The notes under the pieces were generated by a model. The model had not been told where the DNA came from. It worked only from the letters and a program-made list of their open reading frames with translations, and made no database searches. From Larix kaempferi (Eukaryota; Streptophyta; Pinopsida; Pinales; Pinaceae), in the NCBI GenBank assembly GCA_027924585.1, contig BSBM01001026.1:3232501-3296500 (forward strand): 64,000 nt of DNA, written 5' to 3'. Positions 12,628 through 23,479 of this stretch are shown piece by piece. Position 1 is the stretch's first letter, and every line of letters starts with the position of its first letter. A program made the position numbers and the translations under genes.

Positions 12628-14074
12628 TGTAACGTCCCCTTCTCCCATTAAATGTGGGGAAGGAAACATTAACAACACACCGGGGCTTTTGGCAAACTTA
12701 GCCCCAATATTTTTACACATAAATACATAACAATTAAAAACTTCTGTGTGCAGATTCAACTCAATAAAACACAGCGGAATTAAACATAACAACACACATA
12801 AGCATAGATTCGCATCAGCATACTTATCTCAAGCAATCAATAGGCAGGGAATTCAATCCCCTTCTTATGCTACTTCATATCGATTTCATTAATCATGAAG
12901 AATAACCATTCAAATAACACATTGCAGAACACAGATTGTATATAGATTAAAATCACAGAGAGCACTTATCTTGCAACGCAATGTCCAACGACTGGCTACT
13001 TGAGAGCAACGTTCCACCCAACCATAGATCTATGTCCAGCCTGTATTCTTTCAGCTGAGAGATCACCCCCGAGCTGGGCTATGTATCCACTAAGGAGGAA
13101 CTAGATGGCTCACTCACAGTCAGTGTTTCACTCAAACAGCCATGCTAAGCCAACACACATTTGGGTTTTTCAAGCATGCAATAGTGGATGGAGGAGGATG
13201 CTAGTCCACTGAGCTCAATCCCAGAGCCACAGACACTTCAAGATAGACTCAGCAACCCCATCCTCTATTCATACATCCACTCTTGGATTTCTCACAGCTC
13301 TGTCACATATAACTCCAAATCCGTCACTGATTTTCTGGGTTATCCAAAATAGGTTTTCCCGTGGATTTTGGGGTAGCTATTGCTCCCAAATTCGCCCCAA
13401 GGCTCATACCAACAGATCCCCCATTGGATTTCACTGTCCAATACCCATTCTGGGCGTTTTTGGCCTTCCAAGATCTGGGTTCTCTCAAAGTCGTGATTTC
13501 TGGTTTTTCTCACTGTTGGGAGCTCGTTCTTGGATGAGGAATGATACTAGCTCCTTTCACAGTGGAATGGGGATGAGGATGAAGCAACCCCCCAAGAGGT
13601 AGAGTGCCTTGTGGCACAAGTAAACAGATCCCATACCTACCCATACGAATTTCAGGGCTTCCCATGCTCCATCAAAGCCATGGGATGACATCTCAACCAC
13701 TTCCTTACAACAGGAATAAATGTCATTTAGGGAAGTCAATGGGTTCTCATAATGACATGTGGCAGCCTAAGGTTTAGTCCCATAGCCCCCTCACCACTCC
13801 CTAGTGGATACACGTGGCCCCTTCTCATTCGTTGTCTCCATAGCCAATCTTGAAAATTTTATTGCATGATGTTTATTTACATCCGATTACAATTTCCATG
13901 GCTTAAGAGCACATGGGCATCAAATATTAATGCTTTCGCTTTAAATCAAAATTCAGGCTTTCACTAGCGGGGCCTTGGCCTTGAGCTCCATGTTAGAAAA
14001 ACATACAACGTGTGTATACAATATTTACATTAGAAGCCAATATTTCCTAAGGGTCAAAAATTGGGGGTATTACA
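12628..14074 (-). repeat. 5' LTR of the complete array unit
   Basis: 1447 bp with ends TGTAACGTCCCC and GGGGGTATTACA, matching 4546-5991. Its right edge abuts the 3' flank of the Penelope-like element at 14075. The array therefore lies directly against, or inserted into, the 3' untranslated part of that element. Confidence 0.92.
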
Positions 14075-14186
14075 TATAAACAAAGGATACTTACTTTTAA
14101 TTGTTGATTGGTTTTAACCTTATAAATTAATGTCTAAGACTTATTAACTTTAAGAAAATATGAGAAATATTCAAATATTCTGAGAC

Positions 14187-16697
14187 CTAATCTTTCTTGA
14201 TGAGGGGGAGCCAAGTATTGCTAATCTCAAGGCCACCATCTCTATTTAGGTTATTAGGGTGCTTGGCTATCTCTAAGGCCTCTCTAACTTTGCGTTTGAA
14301 ATAATGGTTTTCTTTTGCAAGAATTACTGTGTTTTCAAGACAAATGTGGTGTTTAGTGTTGATAGAGTGTTTAGCTAATGCAGAGGTGCGGGTTCTCTCA
14401 TGACGGATGTCTGCTTCATGTTCTTTGATTCTGACCTGGAAAGAGCGTCCTGTCCCACCAATGTAGCAATCTCCACAGGAACAAAGAGCTTTATAAACTC
14501 CTTGGTGTTGAAGTTGGTCTATGGGATCTTTGACAGGCCTAATTTTGCTTCTGATGGTCATGGTTGGTTTAAATGAGGTTGAAATATTCTTTTTCTTTAG
14601 GACTCTTTTAATCTTGTCTGTGACTCCCTCGATGTAAGGGAGGTAGGCTTTCAGAGTGTCTGGTCGATTATGGGGTCTAGATGTGTTTTTTGCCTTTCCT
14701 ATAGCCCTCCGAATGTATTTCTTCTTATAACCAATGTTTTGAAAGATTTTGGAGAGGTGGTCTTTTTCTTGTTCAATGTGTTCATTATTGGAAATTCTTA
14801 TAGCCCTAATTGCTAAAGTGTTGAGCACACCTAGTTTTTGAGAATGGGGATGGTGTGAGTTTGCATGGAGATAACTTTCTGTATGGGTTTTCTTCCTATA
14901 GACCTGATGTCCAAGAGTCCCGTCATCCTTTCTGGAAATGAGGACATCAAGAAACGGAATCCTACCATTGTCCTCCACCTCCATTGTGAATTTAATCTCG
15001 CTAGACTGGTTGTTAAGATGTTCTAGGAATTTGTTAAGCTCCTCCATTCCATGGGGCCATCTGACGTTTGTGTCATCAACAAATCTCTTCCATCTAATAG
15101 GTTTTAAATGACATGAGTTAAGGGCTTTCTTCTCAAAATTTTCCATAAAGAGGTTTGTGACTATAGGGGAAAGAGGGGATCCCATGGCTACACCACTAGT
15201 TTGTTCATAAAAGTTTCCTCTAAAACTAAAGAAAGTTGACCTAAGGCAAACCTCTGCTAGCCTCGCTGTTTGAGGATCTATAATATCATTAATGATTTGG
15301 ATTGCTTCATCAAGGGGAATTTTTGTGAAAAGTTGGACAACATCAAAGCTTATAAGACATTCATTTTCATCTAACTTCTCTTCTTTTATGATCTGAACAA
15401 AGTCATTGGAGTATTTTATGTAGGAGTCGGTATTCCCAACGAGAGGGCTTAAGAGCTTTGCTACATGCTTAGCAAGCTCATAAGTGGGTGAGCCAATTGT
15501 ATTGACAATTGGTCGTAAGGGAATCCCATCCTTATGTATCTTAGGTAAGCCATATATTCTCGGGGTAACCTCCCTAACTGGGTAGAGTCTCTTTTTGGTT
15601 CTATCATCTAGGTTTGATTGGTTGATGGCCTTTTTTACTTCTCTTATTATTTTTAAGATGGGGTTCTTGTTTAGTTTCTTATAACTGCCACTGGAATTGA
15701 GGTGTTCCAACATCTTGTCCTCGTAATATTGTTTATTCATTAATACAGTTGCTCCTCCTTTGTCAACTTTAAGGATAATTATATTTTCATTATTCCTCAG
15801 ATTCTTAAGTGCAATTAATTCATTTCTGTGTATATTGGTTCGGGGTGGTTTGGATTTCTTAAGGATAGCCACGCACTCTTGTCTGATCGATTCCTTGTCT
15901 GTGTCATCTAATGTTTTGATGTTGTCTTCTATTGCGCATATAATCTCTTCTTTGGGAACTGATTTTGGGGCTATGTTGAACCCCAATCCTTTCTGTAGCA
16001 TGATAAACTCATCCCTGCTCAACGTGTGGTTGGATAAATTCACCACTTTTTTATTTTCTGCTTCATTCACGGTGTCTGCATTGTTAATGGTGTTTATCCT
16101 TGCGCTATCTAATGTCTATGTGTCAGAATTACGTGCGTTTATATGTTCTGTTGTGCGATTATCTATTAGGTTGTTTGCTGTGCGATTATCTCTTAAGTTG
16201 TTTGCTGGGCGATTATCCATTGTTGGTTGTTGTTTTAACAGCTTGCCAAGCTTTATTTTCTTCTTATTCGTGATGGCAATGCCCTTCTTCTTGGCTTTCA
16301 ACATCACATAAGCATCCACGAGGGCCCATAGATCCTGGCGAATGGTGTTGGCGAGTTTTAGATGCAGGTTTAGCGACTGCCTAGAGAGTTTGTCTAACTT
16401 GTAATGGGTCCTTTTGATTTCATTACATATTAATGTTAAGCTGAGGTTACAGAACACTCTATCGTTTTGTTGATTACGGAGAGGGTGTTGGATGACCGCG
16501 AACCTAGGAATGATGGTGTTCTCCCTACAATTTTTAAGAAATGCCAGATCTGCTATCCTCTTGCTGATCTTGATCTTCAGTCTTTGCAGTAGGTGGATCT
16601 CGTCACGCGTAGCCTGCCCGTACAGGTGAGTGATTTCGTCTCGTATATTCCTGCGTTGAGGGTTTAGTGAAGAATTCGGGGATAACGCAGTACCCAT
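14187..16697 (-). pseudogene. PLE polyprotein: reverse transcriptase plus GIY-YIG endonuclease, one in-frame TAG
   Basis: The N-terminal 193 residues (16697-16116) are basic and include the PLE-type segment around 'HPLRNQQNDRV'. They end in a 27-bp tandem repeat (about 16150-16220, Asp-Asn-Arg-rich) and a TAG at 16116-16118. The same frame then continues open to 14187, 837 codons in all, with no frameshift. Counting from 16070, the RT shows IYGLPKIHKDG (172-182), motif A SFDVVQLFTKIP (241-252), SGVAMGSPLSP (292-302) and the catalytic FVDDTNVRW (330-338). The C-terminal GIY-YIG nuclease has GVYKALCSCGDCYIGGTGR (524-542) followed by Arg-547 and EH at 550-551. RT copies element RNA at a nick made by the nuclease. 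All recognisable catalytic motifs are intact, so the TAG is the only visible defect. A read-through or sequencing error is possible but unproven. Confidence 0.9.
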
Positions 16698-16708
16698 TGT
16701 GAAAAGTC

Positions 16709-16729
16709 GACGTTTCGAACCTTAATCAC
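16709..16729 (-). other. Degenerate hammerhead-ribozyme-like core at the PLE 5' end
   Basis: On the minus strand, just upstream of the PLE start codon, the sequence reads TGATTAAGG, then TTC, then GAAACGTCGAC. PLE terminal repeats are known to carry minimal hammerhead ribozymes with a CUGAUGA box, a short stem II and GAAAC before a GUC cleavage site. The GAAAC and GTC parts match and the spacing is very short. The CUGAUGA box is altered (GTGATTA), so the ribozyme is probably inactive. Confidence 0.35.
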
Positions 16730-16735
16730 CCCATG

Positions 16736-17597
16736 CTGCACCCTCTGGTAGTGCCAAGTCGGAATCCTCTCGAAAGTCCGTGCCACCATATGGAAAGTCC
16801 TTGACCATAAGTAACTGGCCTTCCAACCAGCTAAAGAACTCGGGACCAAAATTGATGATGGGACCCCCACCATGGTGGGTCATCACCTCTGCCCACCTGA
16901 TCATGTGAGGATCTCTCAGATCCCTATCATCCAGTACCAACTGCAGTCACAAAAGAGGAACGATACTATGATCGATCCATATCCAAACTGCTTGAGCTCC
17001 CCGCGCCGACACTTGGTCAGCTGAGCTCGGATGTTGGTGAGGAGACCCTTGCACCAGTTGAAAACTCTAGGAGACATACAGTCTTCCGCATACAACATCT
17101 GGGTCCGAGTAGCCGTATGTGGAGCTTGGCTACCCACCACCCTAGTAATGGTAAGCAATATGGTCCGTAGTGGATGACTCACCACATCTCTAATGAGTAT
17201 CTTGCCGTTGGAAGGACGAGAAGTAGCAACACAATGCTGTGACACCATGTCCTCAATTGTACGGTCACTGGCCTGTGTCCCAGTGAGTTGTATAGCATCC
17301 CCCCTTCGGGACAAACCAATTGTAAAGTAGATATCCTTAATGTCAATCGTGAGGATATGCTCACCTATCACAAAGTATTGTTGGGCCACATCCCAACTCT
17401 AGAGCATGTGTGTCAATAATGGGATCTGGGCTCTCATCTCCTGTATCTCAAAGAACTTGAGTAACCCGTAGTTTCTCAAAGCTTCCACGCATTGTGGATT
17501 GTTTGCAGCTTGCTCATCTTCCACTTCGTGTGTCTCTCTTGCCACTCCAATACCATTTTTGCTTGCTAGTAACCTTCCCAAAGGGACAATTGAAACC
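16736..17597 (-). pseudogene. Unrecognised plant transposon-like protein, broken
   Basis: A minus-strand frame runs from the LTR-like edge at 17598 with 'GRLLASKNGIGVA', passes an in-frame TAG at 17399-17401, continues through 'IDIKDIYFTIGLSRRG' (about 17330) and shifts frame near 16925. It then reads 'PHMIRWAEVMTHHGGG' and 'WLEGQLLMVKDFPYGG' before fading at about 16735. The two halves read as one protein of about 280 residues. The IDIxDIYF-GLSRRG motif resembles proteins annotated as plant mobile-domain or retroelement-associated hypotheticals, from memory only. No catalytic motif is recognised. It is cut at its start by the block beginning TGTTAGG and bordered at its end by the PLE. Confidence 0.5.
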
Positions 17598-20545
17598 TGT
17601 TAGGTCCTTCCTCAACTTTCACAAACTCGTCGCAGGTCTCGTTTTCGAGGCTTGCGATGACTCGGCCTTGTCACAAGTCTCGAAAGGGCCACTTGCGACG
17701 AGCCGAGGGCGCAATGGCCCTTCTCCAAATCACCAAAAACTCAAAAAATGGACAAGAAATCAAAAACTAAACCACTGGAAAGTTGCAGGATGAGATTTAG
17801 GCCTACCTGGTTTGGACGACTGGTGAAATGGCAGATCGTAGCTCCCAAAATCGGCAAAGGAAGTTTTGGCTCCAAATTGGTACTTCTCCACCCAAATTGG
17901 CAATTTGAACAATGAAATCTATTTTTGGCCCATATTTCTATTCATAAATAGAATGGAATATTCCTTTTCAAATATTTTGATGATTTTGGGCCATTTACTA
18001 TAGTTTCAACCATTTGTCGTTATATTTGGGACTATTTGACACTTTCTCTAGTGTACAAGAGTCATAAAGTGGTCTTTTGTGTCGTTTCTCGCGTTACCAA
18101 TGGTAACTACAGGTATGAACACCCCTTTCAATGTTTTTTCATTATTATTTTTTGGTTAGTCGTAATTATTGCATGAGGATGAGTTTACTCTTCGTTTGTT
18201 CTTGTACTCAACTAACCATGAGAACAAGTACCAAGTTATGATTTATCACTTTTTCAGGCTCGTTAAACTTCCACAGAAAAGGAGTCCATAGTTAAGCTAT
18301 TTTCAGACTCCCTAAATGTGAAAAGATTGCCAAGCGAACTTGTCACGTTCATGCTTGTTAAAGTATTTGAATGGTCGTCTTCCTGGTGATAGTTTACCCC
18401 TTTTTCGGACCAGGGGGCACTAATTACGAAAAAGGAATACTCCAGCCAATCATGACTGGAAGAGTCCTCTCCCACGTTGTTTTATCATTTTTTGACGATG
18501 AGGCTAACTTTACAAAAAAGGACTGTTGGAGTCTTCTTTAGTTCTTTTCAAACTCTCTAAACATGAAATGACGATCGAGTTTTCCTTCTATGGACTCATT
18601 AAATTTTCACATTGAAGGGCCCATCATGGGACGAACCCCTCCTATCCCAGGTTCGGAAAATATTTGGGATTGGACTCATCTATGAGATGAGCTATACCGA
18701 GCATCTGGTTACCCTCATCAAGCTCATAAAAAACACATGAGGCACTCATCATTCATGATGGGGAAAAAGGAAAGTGTTTGTGTTACATACCTTAGTGGAA
18801 GTATATAGTCATTCTTGAACATGGCACTCATCTGCATTTGCATACAGTACTTGGGCCATCTGTTTTTCTATGAGTCCCCGCTTACTTTCTGAGTCTTGTT
18901 ACTCCTCTGATTCATTTAGAGAAAGCTTCCCTCATCAGTTGCATTAGAAGTTTGCATCATTCTTGTTGTGTCAATACTGCCAAGTCATGCCATGCCCATG
19001 TTCAAGAACACATCCACTATCTATCATCTACAGTCAGTACATACGTTGTCATGTTGTTGTTACTTTGAGTCAGTCTTACATATTATTGTACTATCCGATC
19101 CACTCTACACATCTTTTGTCATGTTTCATGTCGATTGATGGGGGATTCATCATGGCCCTCCTTCGATGGATTCATCCTTGTCGACTTCAACTTGTCATCC
19201 AAGGATTGAATCTAGAAACCAACCAAGTACCTTGGCCCTACATGCCTCAATGGCACGTTACCTTGCTTTCGTCATGAGTTTACATCATTGACTCTTGATT
19301 GAAAGATTTCATCTTGCGTTCGAATTCAAATCATTTATTTATGCTTGATGATATGTACTATGATACCTTGGGAATCATTGACATCAATGGTGATCTCCCT
19401 CGCACTTGTTAACGGTTCACATCAATGGCCGGTAATCAAGTGGTTTCTACCATGTTCGACGTCAAGACATTTGTAATCACATGGATAGATTCATATCATT
19501 GCAGGTTCATCTTGAAGACCCTAGGGAGTCATGTTTTACCCAGGTTGCGATGGAGTTTGTATTGAGTCATATTACACGGATCCAATTTTGTATTGGTCGT
19601 GGCTGTGTTATCATCTCATCATGGATCTACGCTCGTGTCTAGTAACCATGATTGTGTTCAGTCAGTCATTGCTACCATGGATCTACAATGTATTGGTCGA
19701 CAGCCATGTTGTACTTCATATGAGATTGTCCATTCAGAGTCAGTTGTACTACATCATCATTCTTCATTCGTCAATCCTATTGCCATTATTTCTTTCAAAA
19801 GCACTTCACCTGTACATCCTAAAAAACTTCATGCTTTGGGGGTATTCTATTACACCCAAAATCTACTCATCATTAGATTCAGTGTATACATCCCTAAAGT
19901 CACCTGGACTAAGTACTTTCATTTGGGAGGATTTGCATTCAATCCTGCAAACTTTTTAGAGGTTGTCACAGGTTGCACACTGGCAACATGCGACGTCGCG
20001 GTCTTCTCCACTGCAGGGTGCAATGAGGTCTCTTAATGGGAAAAAATAGCCTATTCGAGATCCTTCTTGAAAATTACCCATTTAGGGGCTTATCCCTGAC
20101 CTCTAGGAAGCTAGTACTCGACCCTTGACTCTTTGGGAAGATCCCTCATCTCTCTCCTACCATCTTTCATCCTATCCCATCCATACTCTATTCACTTGGT
20201 CCTATATAAGTGAGGTTCACTCCCATCCCAAGGAGAGGAAGGCTATGGTATCTACATGCTGGTGAAATCTCTCTTAAGGCACCTCTATTCACCTATTGGA
20301 GAGCTCATACTTCCTTGGAAGAATTTGGCAATTGGCTTGGTCGGAGAAGGGCTATTGCGTTAAGTCTTTGGTTGTAGTTCTATATCTCTATCATGTACTC
20401 CTCTATTTACAGTAATGCAAATGCTTTCCACCAATATTGTTCTCATGTGTAATGATATTGTGTTGTTTACCTACTTAACTGTTTACATAGATCTCTTATT
20501 GTATAGATGCTCTTTACTCGATTCTCTTGTTTTTGTGTCTTGACA
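17598..20545 (+). repeat. LTR-like block with TATA box, no coding
   Basis: About 2.9 kb without a credible gene. It starts TGTTAGGTCC, where the neighbouring pseudogene frame is interrupted, and ends TCTTGACA. A TATATAA box at 20204-20210 lies about 340 bp before that end, as in the U3/R layout of an LTR. Flanking 5-bp duplications do not match (AAACC and GGTCT), and no second copy or clear primer site is visible. The assignment as a long, possibly solo or truncated LTR is therefore tentative. ORFs in it (for example 19531-20036) have no recognisable domain. Confidence 0.35.
17627..17660. repeat. Imperfect hairpin (15-bp arms, TTTT loop)
   Basis: Left arm TCGTCGCAGGTCTCG, loop TTTT, right arm CGAGGCTTGCGATGA. 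The three mismatches would be G-U pairs in RNA of one strand. Further TCGCAAG and GCGACGA words follow up to 17710. It lies 29 bp inside the start of the LTR-like block. Confidence 0.6.
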
Positions 20546-20734
20546 GGTCTTGCAGCTTGGATCTGACGACCGTGGGATGTGAAGCAACGTTCAGGAGAAA
20601 GAATAGCGAATCAAAGAGGTAAGACATCTAGCACTTGATCCTTAAGTAGATCTAGGAAACGTGTTTGTAGTCTGTTTTATTTGTTCTAGACTCGCATTGA
20701 GCTAGGGAGATCCTGCTCTTGTCCACTCGAGTGG
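20546..20734. other. Junction segment, nothing recognised
   Basis: Between the LTR-like block and the first recognisable codons of the minus-strand gypsy pol. No gene or repeat was seen. The gypsy pol is lost at about 20735, at the start of its integrase region, so a deletion or insertion breakpoint lies here. Confidence 0.5.
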
Positions 20735-21494
20735 ATTGTCTGGTAACAAAGTCTACTACTCTCACTACCAGTTGCTTCTTCTGTTGTGTAGTGAACTCAA
20801 TGGGTGCCAACCCAGTAGTCAAGAAGTCTATGATATCTTTATATTAGTCATCAGCAATCTGGATGGAAAACAACTGCACATCAGGCATATTGTCTTTAAG
20901 GTTCATAGGTTCTTCTCCTGACTCAATCCAAGAGAGATGATCAGGTCTCAAGTTCAATCGGCCTGGATTAACCACTATTTCAAAGTCGTATTCCTGAAAG
21001 AGTAACAACCATCTACAGATTCTCCCCCCTAACACTGGATTGTTGACCAGGTATTTCAAAGCAGAATGGTCAGTGAACATAGAGAAGTGCACACCAAGCA
21101 AATAGTGCATGAACTTCTGCAGTGCATAGACCATAACTAGACCCTCTCTCTCAGTGGTAGTGTAATTCTTTTCTATAAATGAGATCTTCCTGCTCAAAAA
21201 TACAAATGGATGGTCAATACCTCCCTCTCCTGGTTGTGCTAGTACAACTCCCAATGCTATACATGAAGCATCAACATGGACATGAATGGGCTTCTCCCAG
21301 TCTACAAAAACTAGGATCAGCACAATTACCATTTTCTCTTTTAAGGTGTCAAAGTCCTGTTCACATTCTGCGTTCCAGATGAACTGCGCATCTTTCTTCA
21401 ACAGCTTCTCCATTGGCGCAGTTATCTAAGCATAACCCTTTACAAACTTCCAATAATAACTTGTATGGCCCAATGTGGTGCGCAATTTTTTTAC
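20735..21494 (-). pseudogene. Gypsy 1 RNase H and start of integrase, truncated
   Basis: The open part at 21413-20844 has 'MEKLLKKDAQFIWN' (RT connection), 'HVHVDASCIALGVVLAQPG' (first RNase H Asp), 'NYTTTEREGLVMVYALQKF' (catalytic Glu) and 'MFTDHSALKYLV' (third Asp). This is the usual gypsy RNase H set that removes template RNA. After a TAA at 20844 the same frame continues with 'YKDIIDFLTTG' and 'FTTQQKKQLVVR', the linker to integrase, until homology is lost at about 20735. No HHCC finger or catalytic integrase core follows. Stops at about 21431 and 20844 break the frame. Confidence 0.8.
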
Positions 21495-22238
21495 TTAATT
21501 TGGTGTCGGCAAGTTTACAATAAATGCAATCTTCACAGGATCAACCATCAAGCCTTGTTTGCACATAATGTGTCCCAACAGGATTCCATAGGGTACACAA
21601 AAGAGACACTTCTTCAGGTTTAATGAAATTTGATGTTGTCTGCACTTTTCTAGCATCAATCTGAGGTTTGCGCAATGGTTCTTCAGCAACCCAAATACTC
21701 TCTAATCATCAAAATAGGCTTCTAAAAACTTATGCATGAAATATTTAAATGTTGCGACCACAACTCTAGAAAATATGGTGGGCACATTCTTCAGACCAAA
21801 AGGAAATACTGTGTACTAGAACAACCCCCATTCAGTGGAAAAAGTGGTCTTGTGTCTATCTGCTCGATCAATTCTTATCTGATGGTAACCCAAAAATCCA
21901 TCAATGAAAGAGTATGCCTCATTTCCTCCAACGTTATTGAGCACCTCATCAGTGAAGGGAGTAGGAAATGGGTCATGCATCGAAGCATCATTCAATTTTT
22001 TGAGATCCACGTAGATCCTGATCTCACCCTTAGTTTTCTTGTTCTGGATCACCATCGGGCTGATCCACTCTGACTCTTCAACCAGCTCTATTATCCCCGC
22101 ATCGAGCATTTTATCAAGTTCTTCCCTGACTCGTTCTTTGTATCGCAGATTTAGTCTATAGGGCCTTTTCTTAACAGGCTTCGCACCTGGCTTAAGAGGT
22201 ATCTTCATAACCCCTAAGTCGCCCAGAATACCTTTCAT
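21495..22238 (-). pseudogene. Gypsy 1 reverse transcriptase, with stops
   Basis: One frame, broken by TAG codons at about 21816 and 21702. It contains 'KKRPYRLNLRYKERV', 'GIIELVEESEWISPMV', 'EAYSFIDGFLGYHQIRI' (motif A region, with Asp), 'PFGLKN' and 'EAYFDD' (catalytic YxDD motif, altered to Phe-Asp-Asp), then 'NLKKCLFCVPYGILLGHI'. The role is synthesis of element cDNA. The TAG after 'FDD' sits where Trp is usual in this family (TGG to TAG). Not functional. Confidence 0.85.
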
Positions 22239-22702
22239 TTCTATTAACTTTGTTGGGAATAAATCCTGATATCCATGGAGTAGGTGTGCGATCTATGCGA
22301 CCATCTGATCATCCCAGTAGTCTCCAATAGACGCGAACTTCGGCTCTTCGCTTGTGCCATGTTCAATTTATTCATTTTCACAGATCCACTCATGTATGGA
22401 ATCTCCATGGGAGGTCCTTCTACATCGTGCGCACCTTTGGAATCAGGTATATTGACGTTGCGTGGATCCTCCTCATCACTTTATTCTTGTTTATCTTCTT
22501 CTTCAACAAGGTTATAGAATTCCATGGCATGCTCTATCTATTTTGTGTACTTTGGCTATAGGTTTTCTGGTACTTCTATATCTCCAAAGAATTTCTCTAA
22601 TGTCATGTTTCTATGTGGACATTCTGGTCTAAATATTCTTTCCTTAATAATCTACAAAGCATCATTTATACTGGGACTGTCCTCTTCAAAACTGAAGCTC
22701 TT
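22239..22702 (-). other. Gypsy 1 linker between second gag-like domain and RT
   Basis: Low-complexity acidic coding remnants continue in broken frames ('KLIEMKGILGDLGVMKI' just before RT). No separate domain is recognised. Longer ORFs on the plus strand here are shadows. Confidence 0.5.
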
Positions 22703-23461
22703 CTAGAAGTTCGTAGTCAGGGTAGGCCAGTCTATAGTTTTTCTGCGCAAATCCATGTATAGATACCACTTCTTTGGAATTTGTTCCTCCAACGTGTGCA
22801 TAAACAGATGCACCCATTCTGTCTGTGGACTCTCCTCCCATGCTTGTGAACATATTTCAATATGCTCCCTTGGATCTGTCTGTCCATTATATTTTTCAAA
22901 GGTCAGCGCAGCCTTCTCAACGAATCTGATCTGCATCTTGATTCTGCACTGATCCCATGTGGTCAATGTCTGCTTATGCGCAACCCACCATCTGGCAGGT
23001 GTCTCGCGCAGTGCCATGTCTAGCGCTGGTAAGCGATGTTCTTCTGCAATTGCTATAGTGTATTCTTTGATAAAGGAATAAACATTAGATGAACCATCAT
23101 AGGTAGGAATTGGACTTACCTCCTTTCCAATCCATCGCAATGACTTTGTAATCTGCGGGCATCTCCTTGCAGATACTTCATGCATACGGCCTTACCAGTT
23201 CTCTAGTCCTACATTAGAGTCTAAGATGCAAGAGTTGTCGCATTGCCAACTAAGTGTTCCATCCACAGTGGGATTAATATAGTCATCTTGATTTGCAGTC
23301 ATCTTGTAAAGGAGGTCAAGATCCTGTGCTATGGATTCTTCCTGAATTGGATCACTATATCGGTCTCTGTCTGTAGGGTCCAATGGTGCGATGATCCTGA
23401 GATGCTTTCCTTCGAAGATCATCTTCTTCATCTTCAAGTTTATGATGGCGAGGTTATCCAT
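22703..23461 (-). pseudogene. Gypsy 1 second gag-like domain between protease and RT
   Basis: Two open pieces in one frame, broken by a TAG at 23192-23194. The first (90 residues) ends the protease region, with 'LAIINLKMKKMIFEG' and 'RIIAPLDPTDRDRY'. The second (160 residues) carries a retrotransposon-Gag-like helical domain: 'ALRETPARWWVAHKQTLTTW', 'QIRFVEKAALTFEKYNGQ', then 'WVHLFMHTLEEQIPKKWYL'. The ARWW...W...F pattern is the Gag capsid hallmark. A capsid-type domain downstream of protease is unusual, since the true gag with zinc knuckles is at 24287-25845. I recall related plant elements sharing this layout, unverified. Its role is unknown. Confidence 0.65.
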
Positions 23462-23479
23462 AGCCCAGTCAATTCCAAA

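Larger units (their letters stand above)
4546..14074 (-). mobile_element. Complete non-autonomous LTR retrotransposon (LARD/TR-GAG-like)
   Basis: The unit is LTR (12628-14074, 5'), primer binding site, about 6.6 kb internal DNA, polypurine tract and 3' LTR (4546-5991). Reverse transcriptase, RNase H, integrase and protease are all absent in six frames. The only credible coding piece is a short zinc-knuckle ORF beside the polypurine tract. This fits large retrotransposon derivatives or TR-GAG elements, which rely on proteins supplied by a relative. The unit shares its left LTR with a further partial copy, so it is one repeat of a head-to-tail array. Target-site duplications cannot be checked because the left end is outside the window. 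Confidence 0.85.
14075..16735 (-). mobile_element. Penelope-like retroelement (PLE) with GIY-YIG endonuclease
   Basis: A nearly complete element on the minus strand: a short leader with a hammerhead-like remnant (16709-16729), one long ORF (16697-14187) and about 110 bp of 3' sequence ending at the LTR of the array. PLEs are retroelements whose reverse transcriptase is close to telomerase and which usually cut their target with a GIY-YIG nuclease. They are common in animals. Among land plants I know of them chiefly in conifers (the Dryad group, proposed to derive from arthropods). The 5' limit is judged only from where the neighbouring pseudogene reading frame ends. The 3' end may have been lost to the LTR element. 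Confidence 0.85.

Noticed and set aside
15760-16311. 183-codon plus-strand ORF with hydrophobic segments
   Set aside because: Antisense shadow of the PLE reverse transcriptase reading frame.
19531-20036. Two overlapping plus-strand ORFs of about 145 codons
   Set aside because: Overlapping frames without recognisable motifs, inside the LTR-like block.
17598-20545. Firm call of a complete solo LTR
   Set aside because: TG...CA ends and a TATA box are present, but the flanking 5-mers differ and no second copy is in the window, so it is kept only as a tentative block.
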